64,000 nt of DNA, from contig MOWL01000067.1 of assembly GCA_002110485.1 (NCBI GenBank), forward strand, positions 868,001-932,000, in the 5' to 3' direction. Shown here in pieces: positions 13,069-24,482 of the stretch; the stretch's first letter is position 1; each line of letters starts with the position of its first letter. The DNA is from Emergomyces orientalis (lineage: Eukaryota > Ascomycota > Eurotiomycetes > Onygenales > Ajellomycetaceae). Below the pieces are notes generated by a model. It saw nothing but the letters and a program-made list of their open reading frames with translations, made no database searches and was not told the DNA's origin. Position numbers and translations under genes: made by a program.

Positions 13069-14024
13069 ATTGATATAGAATTGTGTTATGTTACTGCTGT
13101 TTTGTGGGGTCCCTTTTTATTTTTATTTTCTTTCCCCCCTCATTTGGCTATTGTATGTGTCTAGATGGGAAACCCGATGGCATGTCACGAGCATATGAAT
13201 AAGGGATTTGCGCGGAGCCTGGAGTTTGGAGTATTAATAACTGAACAAATGTTCAACAAGGAACCGCCTCCCAATCTGACTCTCTTTCTAAGAAGCAACC
13301 TTCCAATTGCAACATCTATGCATATTCTAATAATTGCTCCAGAGCTAATACTGAATAGAAAAGTAAAATAATTAAAAACAACCCAAAAATAAAAATAAAA
13401 ATAAAAATAAAAAAGACTGCAAAAGTTCAATGGCTATTCCCTCCCCCCCCTCTTCACCCTCCACATCCACAACCCAGCGTCTTTCAGTCGTCCTCTCCCC
13501 CTTCAATACCATTTTCAGAATCTACACGACACCATCATCGCTTCTTTTTGCAAACGCATCGAAACTGACGGAGTTTGGTTGAATCCTGGGCTGCTTCTTC
13601 GAGCGCAAAAGGAGAGGGGAAGGAGGGGAGAAAAGTGAGATATTTATAAGCGCATAAAACCGCAATATCAAAGAAAACCGCCAATTTCAAATTTCCCCCC
13701 AAGGCACAAAAAATAAAGAGCGTACGTGATGGCAAAAGGGCAAGCCAGCCAGTAGGCCGTAAAAAGGGGGAGGAAGGTGGGGGCTTGCAGGTTGTCAAGG
13801 AAAAAAAAGGTGTATATAGAAAGCATGTATGAAACAGGAAGAAGGGAAAAAAAACAATAGGCCGAACAAATTGGATAACGGATAAAATAAAATGGGTGAC
13901 GGTACAAGAAGAAGATATTGCGGGGGGAAAAGCAGAAAAAGAAGGTAAGGGGAAAGCTAGCTATCAAACAAGACGAAGACAACAACGCCTCCTCCGACCA
14001 AGTTTATCCTTCTTTATCTTCTTT

Positions 14025-14044
14025 TATATATATATATATATATA
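14025..14044. repeat. (TA)10 microsatellite
   Basis: Ten uninterrupted TA units downstream of the cytochrome b5 stop. Confidence 0.95.
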
Positions 14045-14363
14045 TCATGTCTTGGTTTTCTGTGTATTCTTCTCCCTTCCCTCTCTTCATTTCAGCTCCG
14101 TCAAGTTCAGAAGTAGAAAACCCGTGGAAAGAAAGTCTTTAATTCCTCTTTTAATTTCCTCCTCGAAGATTGGAACAAAATATGACCACAAAGCAGCCAT
14201 CATAACGGCAACAAAACAATAGACACCACGCGCAGAAAAAGAAAAAGAATAAATTTAAAATAAAATTTAAAGCGAAAAAATTAGAAAGGAAAAAAAAAGA
14301 AGAAAAAACCCCCAATAAATCACAATAAGGCAAAATCAAAAAAAAAAAATAAAACAATAAATT

Positions 14364-15250
14364 CTATGCCTTAATAGCACCGTTTTCTAACAGATATTGA
14401 TAGGCACCGTATCCGATGGCTCCCAGGAGGATGATGATGGCGTACAGACCGACACCGAGGCCGGTGCTGTCTTGGGAGCTTGTGGCGGACAAGGAGGCGG
14501 GGGGGTATTGGGCTTTTGGGGCGGGGTCACCGGGCTGTTAAGAGAGGATGAGGGTTAGCTTTCTTGTTATTGTTTTTTTATGTGGTTTTTTATTTGTTTT
14601 CGTTCTGGGGCCTTGGGACGCGGGATATGGGATATGGGATATGGCGTATGAGGTCTGGGGAGGCATTTGAAAGAGGTGATAATGGTATATGAAGAAGCAA
14701 ATGTTTCGGTTTTAATTTTTGATTTTAATTCTTGGGGGGGGGTGGTTGTTTTAAAAAAAGGAGGAAAAAAAAAGGACGTACTAGTCTCTTCAGCTTTCCG
14801 ATGATCAGGCCCTCGAGGATTTCACGGGCCTCGTCGCTGTGGCCGACATCTTCGAAGGCTTCGGTGGCATCTTGGCCGCCGACGTCGAGGAGGACTTCTT
14901 CTCCGCCACTATAGGTGTGTGTTGTGTTGGTTAGCTATGGTTAACGTATGAATGGAATTGAGATAGGGGGGGTGGAGGAAAGGGAGGTAGGAGGATTAAA
15001 AAGATGTGCGCGAAAAAAGGAAAAAAAGGGCATTGAGCAAAAAATTTTTTTGGTTGGACGCTTCAATTGAAGGATTAATTGCATCAAACGAGGGGGGAGA
15101 AGAAGATAAAGAGGGGGCCAGAAGGACGTACGGATGCTCATCGACGAAGCTGGAGACATTGTAGATGTTGTCGTGGATGGTGACATAGAGATCCTTCTTG
15201 GTGTTGTGCTCAGCGACCTCCTTGAGGGTCAGTTCCTTGGAGTCAGACAT
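14364..15250 (-). CDS. Cytochrome b5, C-terminally anchored, 138 aa
   Basis: Three exons on the minus strand, 15250-15132, 14908-14782 and 14534-14364, join in phase. The heme-binding core is complete: EHPGG with His39, and VGHSDEA with the second axial ligand His63. The domain is followed by a Pro/Ala/Ser linker and one hydrophobic span (about residues 108-127) ending in a short tail, the layout of a microsomal tail-anchored cytochrome b5. It passes electrons to ER desaturases, sterol enzymes and P450s. The first intron splits the codon for Pro40 inside the HPGG motif. The gene is divergent from HBS1, with a 2.2 kb region between their starts. The length matches the family. Identification is firm; paralogue assignment is not possible here. 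Confidence 0.95.
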
Positions 15251-16124
15251 GGCGAGGCGTGAAGGGGGGTTGTATGTGTGTATATGTATATGTGTGTGTG
15301 ATTTTGGTTTCGTTTCGAAGAGGGCACGGAGAGACTTGGGGAGGCGAGGGAGGAGAGAGGGGAGGGAGCGTGAGAGTAGCTGGCGGGGGGTGTGTGTTGC
15401 GAAGTTGTTGGAGAAGGTTGAGGTTTGGATTGCAGGTTGGACAGAGTTTTGATGGCGGTGGTTGGGTGGAGAGAAGAAGAATGGAGAATAGATTAAGAAC
15501 AACAGGCAGGGCTGAGAAAGAAGAACAATTGCAAAATAAAATATTATAATACTAAAAATATACAGCTAAACATAAAAAATATAAAAACCCAGGAGAGATA
15601 AAAATGCGGCTAGTTGCCAGGTGACCCTTTTTTTTTCTTTTCTTTTGAATTTTTAAGGGGGAAAACCAAGGCTCATATCGACGAAATCATAAATAATCCT
15701 GCAAAAATGCTACACAAAACTATATAGACAACAAACTTATTAGATGCTTCGGATCCGCGCAGAAAAAGCATAGTAATAGTAATTTTTTGATACAGCTGAG
15801 CTGAGCTGAGCTGGGCGAATAGAGAGGCTTGTGATGGCATCCAGCTGCTAACTGGCTAACAATTTTAAACTAGCTGTCTTTCCACATATCCCCTGATGTC
15901 TGTGTGGGGAGAGAGATATTCTGATAACCGAAACAGGTCATTTGTTCCATTCCAACAAGTTTCTTCCAGGGCTTCGTCTCGTCTTCTTCTTCTCTCTGAT
16001 TACTGCTTATTCGTCCTCGATGCTCCGATTCGGATATTTTCTGGCCGAGCCTTAGTTCCATAGTAGTAACTTATTACCATGGACCAGACCAGACCAGACA
16101 CACCTCCATGTGAAATGCATGCGA

Positions 16125-16126
<2 letters not shown>

Positions 16127-16159
<33 letters not shown>
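16127..16159. repeat. (TTA)11 microsatellite
   Basis: Eleven uninterrupted TTA units in the cytochrome b5/HBS1 divergent region. Confidence 0.95.
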
Positions 16160-16161
<2 letters not shown>

Positions 16162-16514
16162 TACTGGTCATACTTAACTATCATTGTTCACTCTGCCCCC
16201 TTTTTCCTTTTTTCCTTTTTCCTTTCTCTATTCTCTGATATCTTCTATCTTCCTCTCTCTCCATAATACTTACTAGTCTTCAATGCTATCTCAATCTCTT
16301 TGTCCCCCCAAACCCTAATTAAGCCTGGGACTATTTATTTTTCAACCAATCACAGCTTGCTGATTTCAGCGCCGGATCTTCTCTCCGCTTTTGGAAAGTT
16401 TCCCCGAGCAGATATCATGTGATTCCTATATCTTCCGATCGCTCCATAGTATTTTGTTCGCCTTCTGCTTTGTAGCTAGTAGTTTCTCCGTTTGTTCTCT
16501 GTAATCAAATAATG

Positions 16515-16540
16515 TATATATATATATATATATATATATA
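16515..16540. repeat. (TA)13 microsatellite
   Basis: Thirteen uninterrupted TA units, about 0.9 kb upstream of HBS1. Confidence 0.95.
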
Positions 16541-17422
16541 CATACTATAACCAAGGGAGACGATACGGGGGATCTCACCAAAGATGTTGGCCTGATTTAC
16601 TTGGTGTTTTCATTCGAGAAAGTTCTAGTCCCTCACAAACTTCAAACTTCCACAGATTGTGATGACTGCCAATGCACATGTAAATGGACGAGGGAATAGC
16701 ATATTGATTGGTCTGCTGCGCCCAACCAATTGAGTAACAGTCTTTGTAAAATCTAAACAAGAATATAAACAGTCAAATGATTCTGATGCTGTTTGCTTTT
16801 GCCGACTGTTAGAATATTCTGCTCTATTTGAAATAGCCATGTCATTATTTGGCATGATATCAGAAGTGTGGGGTAGAGCTCAAGTTCAAGGGTTGAACAC
16901 GGAGCAATACATACATTCACCAGCAAGCAGAGAGATCAGAGCTGTGTCATATAATGAGTATTGATGAAATGTAAGATAGTTGAATATTTATGATTTTATG
17001 GGTGCTGAACTTAACTTGTTGGTGCAATAACTAGTTACTTAGCTGCAGTGTGCCCAACGACATTCATCGCACTATCACCGCCTCAACGCAGAACCAACTC
17101 CCACCCCACCAACCATCACCCATCTCTGCACACCAACAACTCCCTTCTGATCTTGAAATATAGAGGCAGAGTGAGAGATTCAGATACATGGCAACTCACC
17201 TGCCTCAGATCATCCCAGGAAAAAGCTCCCTCGTCACCCCAAACCCCCATTACCTAACCCAAACCACCCACCTACCTACCTGACCTTCTACCCCTCCTCT
17301 CAACCTGCATAGCTACACCACATATACAAAACATATATCCCACACCACATACCCCTTTCCCCTCCCTCTCCACTCCCTTTTTCCCCTTCTCGCCCCCCTC
17401 TTTTTTCTCCCCTCACCCCGCC

Positions 17423-17946
17423 ATGTCCCGCAACCGCATAAAAAACATCGCCTACGATGACGATGACTTCGCCAGCGCCTCCGATGACGACGGCATCATC
17501 AACAACAACGACGGCAACGGTAGCAATGGCATGACCCCCAAAGATCGCGAGCAGATGCAGCAGTGCACGATACAGGTGCGCGAGCTGTTAAATGCAGATA
17601 CCCCGCCTGTGCCTGCTTCCGACGAGGAGATTTGGGAATCGCTGTGGTATTATTATTATGATGTTGGGAAGACGGTGGGGTGGTTGAGGAGTATGTTAAG
17701 CCATTATTTATTTTTTTAATATGTTATGTTTGCTGTTTATAAGGTGGAGGTGTGGATGTGTTTTGCTGATGGAGGAGATGTATAGAGAAACACATGCCGA
17801 AGGCTCCGAAGACACCGAAGAAGCAGCCACAGACTAAAGCGAAGGGTGAGTGAATTGCGCCTTTTTCCTTTTTGTTTTTTACTTGTTTCTCTCTACGAGG
17901 ATTCTCCATTCCCGTCGTTTATGTGAGGGGGCTGGCGGAGGTGTGA

Positions 17947-17977
<31 letters not shown>

Positions 17978-20667
17978 TGTATGTATGGTTGTCGAGGCCA
18001 CCCCGGGCGGGTTGCAGATTGCATGGGGAACATTGGGCGTTGATCACGACTGCGCCGAATTCACCAAAGAGTACGTTTTTTTTCCCCCAATCCTCTTCTC
18101 CTTGTTTCCGTCTCTCCTTAAAAAACGACTATTTTTTCGCTCCCAACCAACTGATCCACGGCAGCGAATAGTTTCTTTGACTTTTGGCAAATTAAGAAAA
18201 GAAAAAGAAAACAAAAACAGTTTCCGTTATCTAATTCGATCCTCCAGGAACCACTCCATCGTTATCTCCATACCCCATCCCGGCGTGCCTAGAACCTTTC
18301 TCCGCCGCCGATTTCTTCAAGGATTCGCCATGGCTGAACGTCCCTGCCCACCGCAGAGCTGATATCTTAATCGAGCCTCTGTATCCCCCATTGGGCCTAT
18401 TAGGTGGTGCCCCAGAGGCATCGGGGAAGGTATCGAAGCTTGCTGCGCTAGCTGCGCGTAAGAGAAAGGATGGTGAGAGGAAGGTTGCGGCAGACGCTTT
18501 CAGTGGTAGTACCAGTGCTGGTAGTGAGGCATCCTCACCACCATCAGATGGCCAGCGCAACACGCCCGTCTCACTGCTAGATAGGCTAGCGGTTGGCGGG
18601 AAATCGCAGGGAACTGCATCCGCCCGGCCTGTCCGCTTGCCATTGCGGAGTGGGAAGGGCACTATGAATCGGTCACCCATGCAGGCGCTCTCCGCTAGTC
18701 CCGGTCCTGGTCCTGCTGGCACGCCAGAACCTATCACGCCGTCTGACGCTGAACCTCAGCCTCATCCGAATGGGAAGAGGAACGCCGCAGCAATGGTATC
18801 TGCAGAAACCACGGAACACGAAGAAGAGCGCCCTTCAAAATTACCTGACCTGCGAGCGGAGCCTTCGGCCTTTGCCATGGTCCTTGTCGGCGCACGAGGG
18901 GTTGGAGGAGATGACCATGATGCCCAACCCATGCCCAACCCCATCTCAAAGAACATCGACGTCATGCAATTTTTCGGCCAGGATCTTACTGAAGCGTTTG
19001 ATTTTGCAGAGCCGAGTCCGGACGATATTGTCATTAAGGCGCGAGAGTCAGCTAAAGGTTTGTCTGGTGGCCGTGCCGCAAACGCGTTAAAATGAACACT
19101 GAAGTATAGTTTGAAATTGAAAGAAAAGAAATATTCCTAACCATGTTCTGGTGTATCTTTTTTTTTACCGTTTGTGTAAAAAAAATTACAGGCAATAATA
19201 TTAATAATAATATTAAAACGAAACGAAACGTTGCGAGTAAATCGCCGGAAAAAAATACTGAGGTGGCGGATGCGGTTGGGCAACTGTCTGTTCAGGAAAC
19301 GGTGAAGGTTAAGAGCAAGAACATCGATGTGTTGGCAGAGTATCACAAGTCGGAGAGGAAAAAGGCAGCTAATTTTGTTGTCATCGGTATGCAATTCGAA
19401 AAAGGACAGTTATATATGTTGCAAGGGGAGGATTTGGCTAACTTGCTTTTGTGTACAAGGTCATGTTGATGCTGGGAAAAGCACATTGATGGGACGATTA
19501 CTTTATGAACTGAAAGCCGTGGACCAGCGAACTATTGATAAATACAAGAAAGATGCAGATAGGATTGGCAAGGGCTCGTTTGCGCTGGCGTGGGTGCTTG
19601 ATCAGGGGTCAGAAGAGCGGGCGCGTGGGGTAACGATCGATATAGCTACGAATCAGTTCGCAACGGAAAACACCAACTTCACCATCTTAGACGCGCCGGG
19701 GCATCGCGACTTTGTGCCCAACATGATTGCTGGAGCCAGCCAGGCTGATTTCGCAGTGCTGGTCCTTGACGCCACGACTGGGAACTTCGAATCAGGCCTA
19801 AAGGGCCAGACGAAAGAGCACGCCCTCCTCGTTCGAAGCATGGGCGTGCAAAAGATAGTGGTCGCAGTGAACAAGATGGATGCAGCCGAATGGTCCCAAG
19901 ACCGCTTCGACGAGATGCAACAGCAGATTTCCTCCTTCCTAACCACCGCCGGCTTCCAGGAGAAAAACATTTCCTTCGTCCCCTGCTCCGGACTACGCGG
20001 AGACAACGTCGTCCAGCGCACCGACGACAAAAACGCAAGCTGGTACACCGGCAGGACCCTAATCGAAGAACTCGACACCTCAGAACCATACACCTACGCC
20101 CTCGACAAGCCGCTCCGCATGACCATCGCCGACGTATTCCGCGGCGGCGTGCAGAACCCGCTCTCGATCTCCGGCCGTTTGGACGCAGGCCACCTGCAGG
20201 TCGGCGACAAGCTCGCCACCATGCCCAGCGGGGAAACATGCACCATCAGGAACCTGGAGGTCGACCAGACACCCAGCGACTGGGCCGTGGCGGGCCAGAA
20301 CGTAACCCTACACTTGGCAGACATCGACCCGATCCATGTACGAATAGGCGATATCCTCTGCAGCCCTTCATCGCCCGTCGGGAACATCACCTCCTTCACT
20401 GCGAAGGTGTTGGCGTTTGATCATCTGACGCCGATGCATATTGACGTGCATCGGGGCCGGTTGCATGTGCCCGGGCGTATTAGTCGGTTGGTTGCGTTGT
20501 TGGATAAGGGCTCCGGGGTTGCTGTGAAGAAGAAGCCGAAGATTGTGGGGCCGGGAAGTGTGGCGAGGATTGTGGTGGAGATGGAGCAGGCGATTCCGCT
20601 GGAGGCGCCTGGGAGGGTTGTATTGAGAGCTGGGGGGGAGACAGTTGCGGCTGGGTTGTTGGAGTGA
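17423..20667 (+). CDS. HBS1: Hbs1, eRF3/EF-1alpha-like GTPase of ribosome rescue
   Basis: The model has exons 17423-17690, 17786-17845, 18248-19057, 19192-19386 and 19460-20667 (about 846 aa, phases agree). The N-terminal Hbs1 domain shows an acidic start and the YYYYDVGKTVGWLR helix. A linker contains FFKDSPWLN and DFAEPSPDDIV, both typical of fungal Hbs1. The GTPase domain has GHVDAGKST (about 445-453), DAPGH (about 522) and NKMD (about 582), followed by the two beta-barrel domains of translational GTPases. With Dom34 the protein splits stalled ribosomes during no-go and non-stop decay in the cytosol. The join between exons 2 and 3 is the weak point: the direct model needs a 402 bp intron, far longer than the others, that contains a TA microsatellite, and one more small exon may lie inside it. 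The final exon is unusually rich in C around 19970-20330. Confidence 0.9.
17947..17971. repeat. (AT)12 microsatellite inside an HBS1 intron
   Basis: Twelve AT units plus one base, within the long second intron of the HBS1 model. Confidence 0.95.
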
Positions 20668-21212
20668 TGTTTTTTTTTCTTTTCTTCTTCTGAGAAAGTT
20701 GAAGGGAGGAGGCTGTTAACTTGTTCCTTTCGGTGTTTCATTTTAAAAGGGCTTTTCCTTTTCCTACTTTATGTGGATATGGATTTATGAGGGGTGAAAT
20801 AAATGATATAGAGATTTTGATTATTTGGATAGATACATAGGATTCTTATGGGTTTATTCTCGAGTATCTGGATTGTTATACCCTTAAAATATGAATAGGT
20901 CGTGCATATTGCCCCTGAAGGCAGATAGTTATACTACCTACCTAGGTAGCCAGGTAGCTTAACGGCAAGCAAAAAGGCCAACTTACTCTGACACACGAAT
21001 AAAAGGAGACACCAAAGTATACAGAGTGGACAAGCTGTCCATAATAACAGCCACGGTTTCCTCTCCTCCCTTGTATACATCATGCATATATTTCTATACA
21101 TCTGGCCTTAACGAACAACAACCTGCAGAATCTGACGGGCTATAATTTTCTATTTCCACGCCGTTAGCACTATCTATTTCCACCACAGAAAACACGAGAA
21201 CCCTCCAGCAGC

Positions 21213-21225
21213 CGCTGAGTCAGCG
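21213..21225. promoter_or_regulatory. Candidate bZIP site upstream of BiP/KAR2
   Basis: CGCTGAGTCAGCG is a palindrome around a central G and contains the AP-1-type core TGAGTCA, about 620 bp upstream of the BiP ATG. AP-1/MARE-like sites bind bZIP factors; its right half also gives CAGCGT, part of the yeast unfolded-protein-response element CAGCGTG. The role is inferred from position and sequence only. Confidence 0.4.
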
Positions 21226-21424
21226 TCTTTCCGCCAATAAATTCCCGCAGAATAACCTTAAATCGCCTTGGCAGGTCCTTTCCCTGCGCAATTGCCACAC
21301 GCCTGCACTAGTGCCAAAAGCAGGCTAGCGGGTTGTGGGCAAAGTCGAAAAGGCCAACTGTTAAGAGGAAAGAACGAGGAAAAGATTGAGATTTATATCT
21401 TTTATCCCCACGACAACTTCATCA

Positions 21425-21460
21425 TCTTCTTCTTCTTCTTCTTCTTCTTCTTCTTCTTCT
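21425..21460. repeat. (TCT)12 microsatellite in BiP upstream region
   Basis: About twelve TCT/TTC units in a pyrimidine-rich stretch likely to be promoter or 5' leader. Confidence 0.9.
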
Positions 21461-21526
21461 TTCTCTAGCCTCACTCATATATTGTCAACCTCCCTCGCTA
21501 TCTTCTTTTCTTTTCTCCCTACCTTA

Positions 21527-21550
21527 TCTCTCTCTCTCTCTCTCTCTCTC
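21527..21550. repeat. (TC)12 microsatellite in BiP upstream region
   Basis: Twelve TC units, about 300 bp before the BiP start codon. Confidence 0.95.
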
Positions 21551-21846
21551 CCTTTCCCTCTCTTTCTATACGCATGCTCCTTAGCTAGCCATTGAGCTAC
21601 AAAGAACGGGCACTAAAACAACAACTAGCATCTTCTCTTTTTTTATTCCAACTTTCCATTTTAGATACCCCCCGTTTTCTCATCGTTGATTCTTTTCAAA
21701 ATTAAATCTCCCCCCTTTGAGATAGAAGAAAGAAGAGGAGCCTTGCAAGAAAAGGAACTCCTCGTCGATATTTCAACCAAGGCCTCCCTTTGGAAAGGAA
21801 ATCACCTGGATTAACACATTAACGCACACACATACACATACACACC

Positions 21847-24183
21847 ATGTCTCGAATGTCGAGGCGGGACGCTTCGTCCTCGCCTTTCGCCTGGACAACG
21901 GTCTTCTACCTTCTCCTCGTCTTCATTGCTCCGTTAGCTCTTCTGGGGACTGCACATGCGGAGGGCGATCAAACTTCGTTGAAGGAGGATTATGGCACTG
22001 GTATGTTGAAACCGAGAAGATAAGACCCCCTGCAGAATGTTAAGGAATTCTAAGTACTAATGTTTTTGACTCCCAATAGTAATTGGTATTGATTTGGGAA
22101 CGACATATTCTTGCGTTGGAGCCATGCAGAATGGAAAAGTTGAGATCTTCGTCAATGACCAGGGAAACAGAATCACACCGTCATACGTGGCCTTTACGGA
22201 TGACGAGCGGTTGGTGGGTGATGCGGCGAAAAATCAGTACGCTGCGAACCCGACGAGGACGATCTATGATATCAAGTAGGTTCACAATTTTCTGATTCGT
22301 TGATTTTATTTTATTAACTAACTCTCTTTTCTTTGCTTAGACGTTTGATCGGCCGGAAGTTCGATGACCCAGACGCCCAAAAGGACATCAAGCATTTCCC
22401 CTTCCGTGTTATCAACAAGGATGGCAAGCCCCAGGTTAAGGTTGAGGTTAATGGCAAGGACAAGAACTTCACTCCTGAAGAAGTCTCCGCTATGGTTCTG
22501 GGTAAGATGAAGGAGATCGCTGAGAACTACCTCGGAAAGACCGTCACCAACGCCGTCGTTACTGTCCCCGCCTACTTCAACGATAACCAGAGACAAGCCA
22601 CCAAAGACGCCGGCATTATTGCTGGTCTCAACGTCCTCCGTGTCGTCAATGAACCCACCGCCGCAGCTATCGCCTACGGTCTGGATAAGACTGGTGATGA
22701 GCGCCAGATAATCGTCTACGATCTCGGTGGAGGTACCTTTGACGTTTCCCTCCTGTCCATCGATAACGGCGCCTTCGAGGTCCTGGCCACCGCCGGTGAT
22801 ACCCACTTGGGTGGTGAGGATTTCGACCAGCGTGTCATTAACCACTTCGTCAAGTTGTATAACAAGAAGAACGACGTCGATATCACCAAGGACCTCAAGA
22901 CCATGGGTAAACTGAAACGCGAGGTTGAGAAGGCCAAGCGCACTCTCTCTTCCCAGATGTCCACCCGTATTGAGATTGAGGCCTTCCATGACGGCAAGGA
23001 CTTCTCCGAGACCCTGACCCGCGCCAAGTTCGAAGAGTTGAACATGGATCTGTTTAAGAAGACCCTCCGCCCTGTCGAGCAGGTGCTCAAGGATGCCAAG
23101 GTTAAGAAGTCTGAGGTTCACGATATCGTTCTCGTCGGTGGCTCCACCCGTATCCCCAAGGTCCAGGCTCTCCTCGAGGAGTTCTTTGGCGGCAAGAAGG
23201 CTTCCAAGGGTATCAATCCGGATGAGGCTGTCGCGTTCGGCGCTGCTATCCAGGGTGGTGTCCTCTCTGGAGATGAAGGTGCCTCTGAAATCGTTCTCAT
23301 GGATGTCAACCCATTGACCCTCGGCATTGAGACTACTGGAGGCATCATGACCAAGCTCATTCCCCGTAACACTGTTATCCCCACCCGCAAGTCCCAAATC
23401 TTCTCGACCGCAGCCGATAACCAGCCCGTGGTCCTTATCCAAGTTTGTACGTCATCTCCCTATTTCTCACAAAAATCCCTCTCAGAAAAATGAATAACAA
23501 GCGTGCTAACAACCCCTCAGACGAAGGCGAACGCCCCATGACAAAGGACAACAACCTCCTCGGCAAATTCGAGCTAACCGGCATCCCCCCGGCCCCCCGC
23601 GGCGTGCCCCAAATCGAAGTTTCTTTCGAACTCGACGCCAACGGAATCCTTAAAGTAACAGCCGGTGACAAGGGAACCGGTAAAGCCGAATCGATCACCA
23701 TCACCAACGACAAGGGCCGCCTCTCGCAAGACGAGATCGACCGCATGGTCGCTGAAGCTGCCGAATTCGCGGAGGAAGACAAGGCGATGAAGTCGAAGAT
23801 CGAGGCAAGGAATGCACTGGAGAATTATGCATTCAGCCTTAAGAATCAAGTCCAGGACACCGAGGGACTCGGTGGCAAGATTGAAGCCGATGATAAGGAG
23901 ACGGTATGTGTCCCGCCCATCGCCCAAACATAACATCAACGTGTTAAAAATTGCTTTTAAGCTAACCAATATTTTGTGTTTATAGCTCTTGGAAGCCGTC
24001 AAGGAAGCCACCGACTGGCTCGAGGAGAACGCCGCGACGGCCACGACGGAGGATTTCGAGGAGCAGAAGGAGAAATTGTCTAGCGTTGCGTATCCAATTA
24101 CAAGCAAGTTGTATGGCTCCGCTGGTGGTGCTCCTGGTGCTGGTGGTGAAGATGATGAGCCCAGTGGACATGATGAGCTGTAG
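21847..24183 (+). CDS. KAR2: ER Hsp70 chaperone BiP/Kar2, 678 aa
   Basis: Five exons, 21847-22000, 22080-22275, 22341-23446, 23521-23903 and 23986-24183, join in phase. A hydrophobic signal sequence (about residues 15-35, ending GTAHA) precedes the ATPase domain, which begins VIGIDLGTTYSCVG and contains the Hsp70 signatures IVYDLGGGTFDVSLL and VLVGGSTRIPKVQ. The peptide-binding domain and helical lid follow, and the protein ends in the ER-retention signal HDEL after a Gly/Ala-rich stretch. BiP folds secretory proteins, gates Sec61 translocation and senses unfolded proteins with Ire1. Length and order match fungal BiP. The ORF is GC-rich and strongly biased toward C-ending codons, as expected of a highly expressed gene. 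A long open frame on the opposite strand is a by-product of this codon use. Confidence 0.98.
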
Positions 24184-24441
24184 AGAGGGAGTTTGTTGTG
24201 TTTGTATGTTTTGCTATTAAAAATCAAAAACTGCTGTAAGAAGGGGTTTTTATTATATGGATGGAGTTTTTTTTTTTTTTATCTTTATAACACTGTAACG
24301 TAACTCTTTTTTTAATTTTACATCTGTCCATTTGTGTGCATGTGCCCCCCTCTTGCTCTTTCTCTGTACAGAAACTTTAGTAGTTCTGTGCAGGAGAGAA
24401 AAAGGAGGGAATTAAGGGAACAGAAATGGAAATGGAGAAAG

Positions 24442-24482
24442 AAAAAGAAAAGAAAAGAAAAGAAAAGAAAAGAAAAGAAAAG
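24442..24482. repeat. (GAAAA)8 pentanucleotide repeat
   Basis: About eight AAAAG units on the plus strand, 260 bp after the BiP stop. Confidence 0.9.

Larger units (their letters stand above)
12035..14363. other. Convergent gene-poor stretch between HAK transporter and cytochrome b5
   Basis: About 2.3 kb between two gene 3' ends. It is rich in homopolymer A and T runs and purine/pyrimidine blocks (for example a T run at about 13005-13024 and AAATAAA-type repeats at about 13384-13412). It contains the large hairpin at 13024-13068 and a TA microsatellite at 14025-14044. The open frames in it are low-complexity products of these runs and I support none as a gene. Confidence 0.5.
15251..17422. 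other. Divergent intergenic region, cytochrome b5 and HBS1
   Basis: About 2.2 kb serving as the upstream region of both genes. It contains four or so GCTGA units (about 15795-15813), an 11-unit TTA microsatellite and a 13-unit TA microsatellite, plus long pyrimidine tracts next to the HBS1 start (about 17260-17420) that are likely its leader. No gene is supported. Confidence 0.5.
20668..21846. other. Intergenic region upstream of BiP/KAR2
   Basis: About 1.2 kb, tandem orientation. It holds the HBS1 3' end, a CTACCTACCTAGGTAG-type word at about 20934-20952, a bZIP-like palindrome at 21213-21225, and a pyrimidine-rich leader with TTC and TC microsatellites just before the BiP start. No gene is supported. 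Confidence 0.6.

Noticed and set aside
22318..23442. 374-codon open frame antisense to BiP/KAR2
   Set aside because: Long antisense frames are common opposite Hsp70 genes because of strong codon bias. The sense frame is unmistakably BiP.
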